This document shows positions 23,946 through 31,550 of a stretch of DNA of 64,000 nt, in pieces. How positions within the stretch are numbered: position 1 is the stretch's first letter; each line of letters begins with the position of its first letter. The stretch is from NCBI GenBank assembly GCA_965230275.1, contig CBDDKO010000002.1:1488001-1552000 (forward strand), given 5' to 3'. The translations under genes were made by a program, and so were the position numbers. The DNA comes from JAJRRS01 sp965230275 (GTDB lineage: Bacteria > Planctomycetota > Phycisphaerae > Phycisphaerales > Phycisphaeraceae). The notes beneath the pieces are model-generated. The model was not told the DNA's origin. It saw nothing but the letters and a program-made list of their open reading frames with translations, and searched no databases.

Positions 23946-23966
23946 GTGTCGGGATGATCCCGACAC
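23946..23966. repeat. Perfect dyad with core GTCGGGATGATCCC
   Basis: Ten-base perfect arms GTGTCGGGAT / ATCCCGACAC around one central base. The 14-base core is shared with the dyad at 7220-7241 beside the candidate origin; GGGATGATCCC also occurs inside the methyltransferase gene near 22246. Likely an operator or centromere-like site. Confidence 0.55.
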
Positions 23967-24030
23967 GGGGTTCTTTTCCATATCCAAAACAACACGGGGT
24001 CGATTCGGTGAGGATTTTTTTTGATCCTGC

Positions 24031-24053
24031 AAGTGCGCGCTAGCGCGCCACTT
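24031..24053. repeat. Near-perfect palindrome
   Basis: AAGTG-C-GCGCTAGCGC-G-CCACTT-like symmetry centred at 24042, in the gap before the small membrane gene. Possible regulator-binding site. Confidence 0.4.
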
Positions 24054-24173
24054 ACGCCCCCGGAAGACCCCGGAAAGCAGTCCCTGAGAGAACAAGGGCC
24101 TTGTGCCGCGCGCCACGCCGCGCTACGTTGGAGGTGGTTGTTCCTTGCTCCCTCTCAACGAAAGGAGGTCATC

Positions 24174-24464
24174 ATGACCCTCACCGCACGCAAGTGCCTC
24201 GTGCTCGCGCTGGTCGCGGGCGTCTTCCTGCTCGCCAACGCACTGGTGGTCGCCCACTGGCTGCGGGACGTCGGCGTCATCGACACCGCCACGTCGATCC
24301 GCGAGGAGTTCCTCACCGGCACCGCGATCACCGTGATCTTGGCGCTGCTGATCCTGCTGACCACGCCGGGCCGCAAGGCCATCGGCCTCGGCCGCAAGTG
24401 CTCGGTCTGCGGGCACGGCCAACTCGGCGGCAGCTACTGCAGTGACTGCGGCAGCCGCCGCTGA
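24174..24464 (+). CDS. Small membrane protein with C-terminal zinc ribbon (96 aa)
   Basis: GAAAGGAGGTCATC precedes ATG 24174. Two hydrophobic helices (LVLALVAGVFLLANALVV near 9-26 and TAITVILALLILLTT near 50-64) and a cytoplasmic ribbon CSVCGHGQLGGSYCSDCG at the end. Function unknown. A monocistronic unit, closed by a clear terminator. Confidence 0.65.
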   Translation: MTLTARKCLVLALVAGVFLLANALVVAHWLRDVGVIDTATSIREEFLTGTAITVILALLILLTTPGRKAIGLGRKCSVCGHGQLGGSYCSDCGSRR

Positions 24465-24488
24465 ACGCGACAAGGCCAGGCAGCCAAC

Positions 24489-24526
24489 AAAGGCCACGGC
24501 GTCGTCGCCGTGGCCTTTGGCTGTTT
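24489..24526 (+). terminator. Rho-independent terminator
   Basis: AAAGGCCACGGCG/CGCCGTGGCCTTT thirteen-base stem with a four-base loop, followed by GGCTGTTTT. Confidence 0.8.
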
Positions 24527-24541
24527 TCATGATGTGACCCA

Positions 24542-24779
24542 CGCCGGGTACAATGCCCGGCGACAATTTGACCCGATTCGCGTGAGCGAATCGTCCCTGT
24601 GCACTTAAACGCTACCCGGCTTCGGCCGGAATTCAGACATAGGGCGATTTCGCCGGGCGTTCCCTGCGCTTCATCCGCGGGGTTCGACGCCCGGCGGATG
24701 AACCATGTCTGAAGGCTGTAGCGGCCTGAGTGCACGGGGAGTCCGCCGGACTCCGAGCCCCGTGTTTTTATTCAGGGAC
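24542..24779 (+). ncRNA. Candidate structured RNA with nested stems and an internal terminator
   Basis: Two simple hairpins come first: CGCCGGG/CCCGGCG (24542-24562) and GATTCGC/GCGAATC (24575-24592). Then a closed domain: outer stem GTCCCTG (24593-24599) with CAGGGAC (24773-24779), inner TGCAC/GTGCA (24600-24604, 24730-24734), GCTAC/GTAGC (24611-24615, 24717-24721), TTCAGACAT/ATGTCTGAA (24632-24640, 24705-24713) and TTCATCCGC/GCGGATGAA (24670-24678, 24694-24702), with small hairpins between. CACGGGG/CCCCGTG (24733-24764) followed by TTTTT looks like an intrinsic terminator. I match it to no known RNA class. It could be an independent RNA or a switch in the leader of the LuxR-type gene. Confidence 0.6.
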
Positions 24780-25115
24780 CGCACGCTGCCACGACCTGTA
24801 CCCCAACTCGATCCCATCTTCTCCCCCGATGAATGGCAATCCATCTTCCGGGGTCTGTCCCTGTCGCCGCGGCAGGCGCAGGTCGTCCGCATGCTCTTCG
24901 ACGGCTACTGCGACAAGCAGATCGCCGAGCAACTCGGTATCTCCGTCCCCACCGTCCGCTCCCACCTCCAGCGGCTCTACGCCAGATTCCGCGTCCAGGA
25001 CCGCACGGCCCTGGTCATCTACATCGTCGCGTGGTTCCGGCAGGCCGATCCCCGACCAACCATCCCTTCATCAAGTGAACCAAACCATGACATCCAATCC
25101 ACGACATCCGATTGA
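24705..25115 (+). CDS. LuxR/GerE-type helix-turn-helix protein
   Basis: The HTH is clear at about residues 52-112: LSPRQAQVVRMLFDGY, then KQIAEQLGISVPTVRSHLQR. There is no receiver domain, so it is a small stand-alone regulator of a kind common in planctomycetes. The start is doubtful: ATG 24705 lies inside a highly folded RNA and upstream of a terminator-like hairpin; GTG at 24762 is the next in-frame choice. If the hairpin controls read-through, expression would be riboregulated. Downstream lie two PEP-CTERM genes that it might control. Confidence 0.7.
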   Translation: MSEGCSGLSARGVRRTPSPVFLFRDRTLPRPVPQLDPIFSPDEWQSIFRGLSLSPRQAQVVRMLFDGYCDKQIAEQLGISVPTVRSHLQRLYARFRVQDRTALVIYIVAWFRQADPRPTIPSSSEPNHDIQSTTSD

Positions 25116-25260
25116 TACCTTGCCCGACCCCGGAAGTGGGCTACGCTCGACGCGTGCCTCTGCCGCACAGTATGCCGCGTATCGGCTGAAACAGCCACGC
25201 GGATGGAGAGGGTATCGCCGGCAGCAGCAGCCGGCCCGGAAGGTTGAAAGGATCGCCTTG

Positions 25261-25914
25261 ATGCAGTGTCGTTCAATGACGGAGGTGGCCCGAACCCTCC
25301 TGTTATCCCTGATCATCGGCTTGGTCGTACCGTCCTACGCCGCCGCCTTCATCATCGACATCGATATCGCCGGCGCGGAGAGCATCGATGGGTATCTATC
25401 CCCGAACAACGACTCCATGATCATCGACGTCGCCTCCCTGGCCGGCTACGCCGAGGGGACGCCGTTGACCGTGACCGGCGTCGGCGGCAGCGGCTTGCAG
25501 GTCAGGACGACATTTGCGTTCGAAGACCCCCGGTTCGCGGACTCGACCACGCTCATCGCCGAGATGTCCTGGATGTTCGCGGCGGTTGAGGGCGGGGCGA
25601 ACGTGGTGGTAACGCCAGCGCCGGGCTACGCGTTCGGCGGCGCCCCGGTCGGGTTGCCCGACTTCGACATCGTCAATTTCGATGAGGCCGGCGTCGCTCC
25701 GCTCGAGCTGCCCAGCGGGGTCTTGTACATCGAGTTCTTCGAAGAAATCGACAACGTGGCGGGGGCCCGGGACGCCAAGTGGTCCGCAGGAACCATCCAT
25801 GTACAAGGCGTCGCGGTGCCCGAGCCGGGCACCGCGGCCTGCCTGGGTCTCGCCCTCGCGTGCCTGCTTGCCCGCCACAGGACCCGAGCCGTATCGGATG
25901 CCGGGGCGCGCTGA
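25261..25914 (+). CDS. Secreted PEP-CTERM protein
   Basis: ATG 25261 with GAAAGGATCG upstream. Signal peptide about 1-29 (TLLLSLIIGLVVPSYAAA). Acidic beta-rich mature domain of about 160 residues. The C-terminus has the sorting signal VPEPGT, a hydrophobic helix and an Arg-rich end (LLARHRTR). PEP-CTERM proteins are processed by an exosortase at the cell surface. No enzyme motif is seen. Confidence 0.75.
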   Translation: MQCRSMTEVARTLLLSLIIGLVVPSYAAAFIIDIDIAGAESIDGYLSPNNDSMIIDVASLAGYAEGTPLTVTGVGGSGLQVRTTFAFEDPRFADSTTLIAEMSWMFAAVEGGANVVVTPAPGYAFGGAPVGLPDFDIVNFDEAGVAPLELPSGVLYIEFFEEIDNVAGARDAKWSAGTIHVQGVAVPEPGTAACLGLALACLLARHRTRAVSDAGAR

Positions 25915-26134
25915 TGACCGCAGCGTCTTCCGTCGAGCCACATGATGCCGCTGCCCCGCAGAGCGGGTCGGTGTTGCTTCACCGGCACGCGATCTTCATG
26001 ACTGGACCGGACACGGGGCAGCCGACCCTGCGTCCGGTCTCCGCCCGGAACGCGTGGAGCAAGTTCCACGCGAAGAGGACCTAGAAAGAGGAAGCAACTG
26101 AAGCCAAGTCCCCCAACTCCATCGGAGCACGACA

Positions 26135-26758
26135 ATGCCAAGCAACCAAACCGGATTGATTGCGATCACCCTGACATCCATCTCGATCCTGCTCGCCGCC
26201 CCCACGTCCGCGAGCCCCGTCAAGACCGGCGTCCTGACCCTCGACTTCACGTCCGGGCCGCTGGCGGGACAGGAGGTATTGGGCAGCTTTACGGTTGATG
26301 GCTCCCTGCTGACAGGCTCGGGTGTTGAGCAGCTGGTTCCCACCGACGCAAGCCTGCTCATCTTCGGCGGCACGTCCAAGCGGGGCTTCCTGAGTATGGA
26401 CGTCACCATCGATGGCAACGCGTTCACGCTCGACGACGACTTCGATTACCCGGAATTGCCGGTGCTGTTCTATGAGGACGGCGTGCCCGTGGCGTTTGAT
26501 TTCCTTACTGACGACCCTGACAACCTCGGCGACAATGACCCGCTCTTGAATATCCTGATCGATCCCGGGTCAATCATCGGTGCACCAGTCGGGACGAACT
26601 CACTGGTCTACCGGCCCGATGGCTCGACCTTTGACAACGAATCCACCGGCACCGCCGCCTTCACGGTCGTGCCCGAGCCGGCGACCGCGATGCTGCTGTT
26701 GCCCTTGGGATGGGCGCTGGCGCGGCGTCACCGCAGGGTCGCGGTCGCACGCCATTGA
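26135..26758 (+). CDS. Secreted PEP-CTERM protein
   Basis: 207 residues with an N-terminal signal peptide (LIAITLTSISILLAAPTSA), a beta-rich acidic body (LDFTSGPLAGQEVLGSFTV) and a C-terminal VVPEPATAMLLL helix closed by RRHRR. The architecture and size match exosortase substrates of planctomycetes. The 220-base gap before it holds the hairpin CGCGTGG/CCACGCG at 26051-26071 and nothing else notable. Confidence 0.75.
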   Translation: MPSNQTGLIAITLTSISILLAAPTSASPVKTGVLTLDFTSGPLAGQEVLGSFTVDGSLLTGSGVEQLVPTDASLLIFGGTSKRGFLSMDVTIDGNAFTLDDDFDYPELPVLFYEDGVPVAFDFLTDDPDNLGDNDPLLNILIDPGSIIGAPVGTNSLVYRPDGSTFDNESTGTAAFTVVPEPATAMLLLPLGWALARRHRRVAVARH

Positions 26759-26790
26759 GCCGGGCAACAGTTATCGAGCCGACATCACCG

Positions 26791-26988
26791 TCAACCACCG
26801 CCTGAGAGACGCTGCTGGGACGCCGACAGGTAGCTCATTAGGTCGTAGTCGTTGAGCCGGTACAGGTCACGCTGGGCATGCGGGTCATAAGGCGGCTGAA
26901 GCGACGGGCCGTTCATACCACGCTGGTCCCGCAGGTGATCCTGAATCTGGTGGCGTTGAGGGAAGATCTCGTGCTGGTAGACGTTCAT
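26791..26988 (-). CDS. Small hypothetical protein (65 aa)
   Basis: ATG at 26988 with AGGAG 8 bases upstream. Hydrophilic, rich in Gln, His, Asp and Tyr (NVYQHEIFPQRHQIQDHL), with no hydrophobic core obvious. It follows the CBASS operon on the same strand after 87 bases and could be its last gene or unrelated. No function assigned. Confidence 0.4.
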   Translation of the reverse strand: MNVYQHEIFPQRHQIQDHLRDQRGMNGPSLQPPYDPHAQRDLYRLNDYDLMSYLSASQQRLSGGG

Positions 26989-27075
26989 CGTGTCGCTCCT
27001 GGTGAATAGGTCAGTGTCCGATCCGAGGGCATAGCGGGCGGACCGGGTCGCATGTTTCAGATGGCTACCCACAGG

Positions 27076-27747
27076 TCATGGCTTGACTCGCAACATCCAT
27101 CGGGCGTGCTCCCTGCGCCACCACGGTCGGCCCAACTGTTCCCGCAATGGGTTAAGCACCCGGTGATGACACCGGCCGACCCGGCGGCCGCTGCCGCAAG
27201 GGCACGCCTGCTTGTTCGCCAGCCGCTTGCGTCGACCCAATAACGCCATCATCCGCACACAGGCCGGTTCGGATTGGACGCCAAACAGAGCCTGATAGTC
27301 GTCGAGCAGGCCATCATCCCCGTGGTCAAGCCCCGGAGTCCATTCTTTACCCGTCTGAGCCAGGTACGAGTACCCCGCCAAGAACGGGACGACGCAGCGA
27401 TTGATGAAGCCGAGGAGCGTGGGTTCCGCCGCGAGCGCCAGGTGCAGCCGCACCGGTGATCCGAGACACAACGTACCATCCAGATTGGTGTGGTAGTCCC
27501 GAGGCACGCGTCCCGATAGCTCACGTACTGCGGGCAACAACCTCGGGAAACGCCAGGGCATGTCGATACCGATTTCATAGGCATCGCGAATCGTTCCGGC
27601 ACCGGCGAGTTCGGCGTCAAAGCGCAGCTCGCCACGCAGGCAGACCCGATCGGTATCTGAGGACGGCACGACACGCAAACCTGGGTGCGTGTCCAGAACC
27701 TCTTGCAGCCTCAGCTGACGCCATACTCGACCCACGGCGTCAGCCAT
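27076..27747 (-). CDS. CBASS E2-like protein with SEC-C tail
   Basis: 223 residues. ATG 27747 overlaps the CD-NTase stop (ATGGCTGA) with GGAGACGG before it. Residues about 10-135 form an E2-like fold: DAYEIGIDMPWRFP, then YHTNLDGTLCLGSP with candidate catalytic Cys94 and a following helix. Residues 182-194 (CPCGSGRRVGRCH) are a SEC-C zinc motif. Short type II CBASS operons carry an E2-only protein next to the CD-NTase, and in studied systems an E2 activity conjugates or primes the CD-NTase. No E1 or JAB gene is in this operon. Confidence 0.75.
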   Translation of the reverse strand: MADAVGRVWRQLRLQEVLDTHPGLRVVPSSDTDRVCLRGELRFDAELAGAGTIRDAYEIGIDMPWRFPRLLPAVRELSGRVPRDYHTNLDGTLCLGSPVRLHLALAAEPTLLGFINRCVVPFLAGYSYLAQTGKEWTPGLDHGDDGLLDDYQALFGVQSEPACVRMMALLGRRKRLANKQACPCGSGRRVGRCHHRVLNPLREQLGRPWWRREHARWMLRVKP

Positions 27748-28906
27748 TCCGTCTCCAGGGCCGTGGTGCCGAGCCGATGACGATCGACGGCGCAGCTCTT
27801 GGGGCATCGGACTGGCCAGCGAGCGCCCGACAGCGTTCGTCAGGAACATCGATCCCGAACCCGGTTTCGGCCAGGTCCGCGAGTCCGCGGGTGCCGATGG
27901 TGCCGGCCAAGCGGCGGGCGTCCGCACAAGCCTGCTGGTGCCACGCACGGAAGCTCTGATCGAGCCGCGGGGCGTCCTTCCACTTGTCCGCGAAATCCTC
28001 CGCCGGATCCACCGGGTTGGGCACCCGTGGCTCCTGGGGCTGGATCAGTCCAGGCATCCGTTCGAGGATGTTCGACACGGCGGAGAACAGATCGGCTTCG
28101 CCCTCATACGCCTCCGCGGAGAGCGTGGAGATGATGATCGAGATGGGCTTCAACTCCGGCTTGTCCCGGAACATCACGTCGCGGTGCCGCTTGAGGATCT
28201 GGATGGCCCGCTGCAACGGGGTCTTCCACTCGTACGCGGGCACGTCATCGACGGAGGCATAAGCCCGTTTTTCAACCAGGGCGAGCCGGCGCTGCCGGGC
28301 GACAACCTTCATGCGTTCCTCGAACCACAGCGCGTAGCCCTTTGGGTTGCTCCGCGGCCAGTCGCCCGAGATCATCGTGTAGTTCGAGCGGGTCTTGTCC
28401 GTGATCGCCAGCGCGTGATCGGCCTGTTCCGCCGGAATACCTTGTCGCACGAGCAACTGCTTGAAGGCCATGTCATCGGGAATGGCCGGCAAGATATCCA
28501 TGTGGAACCTGACTTCGTCGGCGTAATCCAGCCGCCAGCAGCGCTTCTTCTCGGCGACCGGTTCCTTCACGCCCTTCGCCTGCGCGTAAGCCCGCACCTC
28601 CTCGCCCACCAACCGCTTCAGATCGGCCTGGCTCAGGTCCGCCTTGGACAGCAGCGTCAGGACCGACACCAGGTCCAGATCGTACTCCTCCGCATCCGAC
28701 AACGGTCGGATGACGGTCCCCAGCCGGAACGAGCCTTGCGGATAGACGGCGGGGTCGAACCGCGCGATCGCAGATTCCTTGCGGTGGAACCAGTCGGCCA
28801 GCGATTCGTAGCGCCGCTTCGCCAGCTCGTAATAGTGTGGAGGGATATCGAGGATCTCAACAAAATGCTCCAGGATGCGGTTCGCTTGTTCTCGGTTCTC
28901 AATCAT
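27740..28906 (-). CDS. CBASS CD-NTase (cGAS/DncV-like nucleotidyltransferase)
   Basis: 388 residues; ATG 28906 overlaps the effector stop as ATGA, with AAAGGACC upstream. The nucleotidyltransferase signature is clear: GSFRLGT at 58-64, the metal-binding pair in EYDLDLV (Asp76, Asp78) and a third acidic residue in FHMDILPA (about Asp137). It would make a cyclic oligonucleotide on phage infection that activates the SAVED-containing effector encoded upstream. The family clade cannot be fixed by eye; pairing with an HNH-SAVED effector is common for CdnG/CdnD-type enzymes. The C-terminal 50 residues are low complexity. Confidence 0.85.
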   Translation of the reverse strand: MIENREQANRILEHFVEILDIPPHYYELAKRRYESLADWFHRKESAIARFDPAVYPQGSFRLGTVIRPLSDAEEYDLDLVSVLTLLSKADLSQADLKRLVGEEVRAYAQAKGVKEPVAEKKRCWRLDYADEVRFHMDILPAIPDDMAFKQLLVRQGIPAEQADHALAITDKTRSNYTMISGDWPRSNPKGYALWFEERMKVVARQRRLALVEKRAYASVDDVPAYEWKTPLQRAIQILKRHRDVMFRDKPELKPISIIISTLSAEAYEGEADLFSAVSNILERMPGLIQPQEPRVPNPVDPAEDFADKWKDAPRLDQSFRAWHQQACADARRLAGTIGTRGLADLAETGFGIDVPDERCRALAGQSDAPRAAPSIVIGSAPRPWRRNG

Positions 28907-30084
28907 GCGGATAGGTCCTTTCGGAGGTCGAGGGCGGGCGCGAACCCACGCAGCTTGTTGTGTTGGTCGTAAATCACCCACGCCAAGTCGGCCTTGGGCT
29001 GGCGGATGCGGCCCAGCTCCACCGCGACCGCCACCGGTGCGGCGGGGAAGACATGGAGCGCCGCATCCTGGCCGTGAGCAGCTTTGATTCGGTCCATCAG
29101 GGCACGCGCCGTCTGACGAAAAGCCGCCAGTTGGCTGCGGCTTCTCAACCAGTCGTTGTGAGGCTGATCGACCGTCACCCGCCAGATCGATGCTGGCCCA
29201 TCCAGGGCGGTTGTAATACGGTCATCGGAGACGGTGGCACTGAAGGCGATGACCAGCGCGGGTGTGCCGTCGGTCGAATCAGGCTCTTCAACCCGAATCT
29301 CGTCGGCGGGCGGATCGTCCAACCACCGCCAGGTTGGCGGCTCGCGGTGCCGTTGGTAGACATCCACCTCCACCAGGTCGGTCAGGAGCATGCCCAGCCG
29401 GATCAACAGCGGCTGGGGTGCCAACGCGAACACCGACAGATGCCCCAACTCACCGCGTGCCATCGGCTGCCGGACACGGCTCTCAAATCGCTGTTCCAGA
29501 TTCCTGGCCTCTTCTGACCAGAACTCCGGGGTATGGTCACGGGTCATACCGTCCACAGAACCGAGTTCGATGACGTTGACGCTCGCGGGGTGCCGAACGG
29601 GGAACAATGCACCCGAAGTTGATTCGTACGTCAGCGGCGATCCGTACTCGCCGATATTGGCTCCGTACAACACGATGCGGCTGCTCATCTGCTGGCTGAT
29701 GCCGGTGGCCCGCTCGACCCGCTCCTCGTGCTGCTGCTTCCATGACCGCAGCAGCTCGACGGTGTAGCGGCCGCCGTCGGGGGCCTGATCCATCTTCCGG
29801 TGGCAGTCGTGGCAGACGAGCATCAGGTTCCCTACCCGGTTCAGCTTCTCAGGATCAATGCCGTCGTTGCCACGGGCACCGAGAGGGCTGACGGCGTAGA
29901 TATGCGCCTTCTCCGCGATGTTGACCGGCTCCTGGGTGACCGGGGACTTCCACAGCGGGCGGTTGCAGCCAAGGAACTGGCAGCGGCCGGCGGCCCGGGC
30001 CCACAGCATGCACTGATCCGCAACCGGGATCGACCGGGAGGTCACCTCGGTGGCTCGCGGGCTATCGCTAGTCTTATCTACCAT
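28903..30084 (-). CDS. cap5: CBASS effector: HNH endonuclease-SAVED fusion (Cap5-like)
   Basis: 393 residues from ATG 30084 (GAGGAGG upstream). The N-terminal HNH nuclease contains AEKAHIYAVS (His61), NLMLVCHDCH (86-95) and zinc-binding cysteines CQFLGC. The C-terminal SAVED domain (about 150-393) ends with LHVFPAAPVAVAVELGR and WVIYDQH, typical of that sensor. Cap5 effectors bind the cyclic nucleotide through SAVED and then degrade DNA, killing the infected cell. The gene overlaps a small membrane-protein gene by 7 bases upstream and the CD-NTase by ATGA downstream. Confidence 0.88.
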   Translation of the reverse strand: MVDKTSDSPRATEVTSRSIPVADQCMLWARAAGRCQFLGCNRPLWKSPVTQEPVNIAEKAHIYAVSPLGARGNDGIDPEKLNRVGNLMLVCHDCHRKMDQAPDGGRYTVELLRSWKQQHEERVERATGISQQMSSRIVLYGANIGEYGSPLTYESTSGALFPVRHPASVNVIELGSVDGMTRDHTPEFWSEEARNLEQRFESRVRQPMARGELGHLSVFALAPQPLLIRLGMLLTDLVEVDVYQRHREPPTWRWLDDPPADEIRVEEPDSTDGTPALVIAFSATVSDDRITTALDGPASIWRVTVDQPHNDWLRSRSQLAAFRQTARALMDRIKAAHGQDAALHVFPAAPVAVAVELGRIRQPKADLAWVIYDQHNKLRGFAPALDLRKDLSA

Positions 30085-30293
30085 CGCCGCCTCCTCGGTC
30101 GCTTGGAGTGGGGATTCTTCGCAGGAGATACGCCCAGTTCGGGGCGGAGGAGGCGAAATACCAGCAAAAGGCCCAAGAGCAACAACGCCCACCAGGGCAA
30201 CGCGGTGAGCAGGGCCCAGAACATCGAAGCGGCTTGCAGCAACGCAGCCAGCAGGATCTGGGCCGGATCGATCGGTAGTTGGATGTTGTTCAT
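30078..30293 (-). CDS. Small membrane protein at the head of the CBASS operon (71 aa)
   Basis: ATG 30293 with AGGACG upstream; the stop overlaps the effector start. Two closely spaced hydrophobic stretches (AQILLAALLQAASMFWALL and WWALLLLGLLLVFRLL), then a basic tail (KNPHSKRPRRRRW). I do not know such a gene as a standard CBASS component; it may be a regulator, a membrane anchor or a small accessory effector. Overlap of genes argues for co-expression. Confidence 0.6.
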   Translation of the reverse strand: MNNIQLPIDPAQILLAALLQAASMFWALLTALPWWALLLLGLLLVFRLLRPELGVSPAKNPHSKRPRRRRW

Positions 30294-30505
30294 ACGATCA
30301 CGTCCTGTCAGTTCGCTATTGGGCGCTCCCAAGCAGCCCGAAACCCCGGGCAAGGCCATATTGGGACCGGACCTTGCCCCCGTAGCTTTAAGCGAATCGC
30401 CGTTACAGATCGCGCCCTGAACCGGAAAATGGCTCTTGGGAGGCTTGTGGTAAGCTGTAACGACATTTCGCTAAGAGTGGTGGACAAACGAACGGGGTGT
30501 CCGGG
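30294..30505. promoter_or_regulatory. Divergent control region between CBASS and the sigma/peptidase triad
   Basis: 212 bases with promoters expected for both directions. A GGGCAAGG/CCTTGCCC dyad at 30348-30379 is the most prominent element, perhaps an operator. No confident -35/-10 pair can be assigned. Confidence 0.45.
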
Positions 30506-31186
30506 ATGGCAGATGAACCAGTGCAAACCGAGCAGCAAGATGAACTGATCCTGAAGCTTTGGGACGGCGATGAGTCCGTCAAAGTGGAATTGCTGCGCCT
30601 CTTCTCGGGCAAGGTCGAGGCCGCCATCCGGCGGGAATTCTCGGCCCTCACCGAAGTAGAGGCGGAAGACGTCGTCGCCGAGGCCATCAAGCGTTTCTGG
30701 AAGTGGCGTGCGAAATACGACCCCGAAGCCGCCACCCTTCAGACCGTCATCTACGGGATCGCGGTCAACGTCGCCTCGGAGTTTCGGTCACGACGATACA
30801 ACTGGCAGAAGATCAGCTTCCGGCAGGTTAAAGACCCGGTCGGCCTGTTTGATCGGACTCGCCATGCGGACCCGGCTGACACTGAGGAACCCGATCCCGA
30901 GCCTCCCGAACCCGAGGAGGGCTTGCTGACTGACGTCCGGGCCGCGTTCGAGTCACTGCCGGCACTCCAGCAGGACATCCTCAGGGCCTACGCGGACGCC
31001 GAGGCCAGCGAGTTCGAGTTGGATGCCGGGGACCTGGGTAAGGAACTCGGCATCAAGCACAAAGACGGGGTCCCGATCCCCGCCGGCACGATTCGTGTCT
31101 ATAAGTTGCGTGCCAAGACCGCAATCGAGAAGAAGCTGGCCCTCGCGGGCCATGACCTGAAAGCGAAGGGGTATACCGATGGCTAA
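30506..31186 (+). CDS. Sigma-70-like factor next to CBASS
   Basis: 226 residues; ATG 30506 with GGGGTG upstream. Region 2 is recognisable in AAIRREFSALTEVEAEDVV and TLQTVIYGIAVNVASEFRSRR; region 4 in LPALQQDILRAYADAE and GTIRVYKLRAKTAIEKKL. An acidic linker (DPADTEEPDPEPPEPEE) separates them. It is coupled to the next two genes. Divergence from the CBASS operon suggests control of defence, with the ImmA-like peptidase as possible activator, a different design from the CapH/CapP repressor-peptidase pair described for other CBASS loci. Confidence 0.75.
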   Translation: MADEPVQTEQQDELILKLWDGDESVKVELLRLFSGKVEAAIRREFSALTEVEAEDVVAEAIKRFWKWRAKYDPEAATLQTVIYGIAVNVASEFRSRRYNWQKISFRQVKDPVGLFDRTRHADPADTEEPDPEPPEPEEGLLTDVRAAFESLPALQQDILRAYADAEASEFELDAGDLGKELGIKHKDGVPIPAGTIRVYKLRAKTAIEKKLALAGHDLKAKGYTDG

Positions 31187-31550
31187 GCAGAACCCCGACC
31201 TCCGATTCGACCGGTTGATCAAGGCGGCGCTGGTGCCCAAGGGCCACCGCCCCCGCACGCCCGAAGAGATCGATCAGATGCTCAACCTGATCGACGCGCC
31301 CGAAGTCGGCGACCAGAAGCTGCAGCGGATGCTCCGCAAGGTCAACGGCGAAGAGCCCACATTCGTTGAGCCCGAAACCGTCGTGCCGCAACCAGGCAAT
31401 AGCGAGCTTACCGCGGCCGAGCGAGAGCTCGTGGCGCTGTACAAGTCACAAGGGAAAGACCTCCCGCCAGAGATCCAGGAGAAGCTCAAAACCATGGAAG
31501 AACGTGCCAGCCAGCCACCAGACGAAGAGGAGCCGGACGACGGTGGCTGA
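31179..31550 (+). CDS. Small hydrophilic protein between sigma factor and peptidase (123 aa)
   Basis: ATG 31179 overlaps the sigma stop by 8 bases and its own stop overlaps the next start (GTGGCTGA). Rich in charged residues, largely helical (TAAERELVALYKSQGKDLP), with a disordered acidic end. No membrane helix. From its position it could be an anti-sigma factor that the peptidase cleaves; no domain supports or denies this. Confidence 0.55.
   Translation: MAKQNPDLRFDRLIKAALVPKGHRPRTPEEIDQMLNLIDAPEVGDQKLQRMLRKVNGEEPTFVEPETVVPQPGNSELTAAERELVALYKSQGKDLPPEIQEKLKTMEERASQPPDEEEPDDGG

Noticed and set aside
24670..24702. GGTTCGA resembling a tRNA T-loop
   Set aside because: The flanking bases cannot form a proper five-base T-stem or an acceptor stem, and no anticodon arm is present; the pairs fit the larger RNA fold instead.
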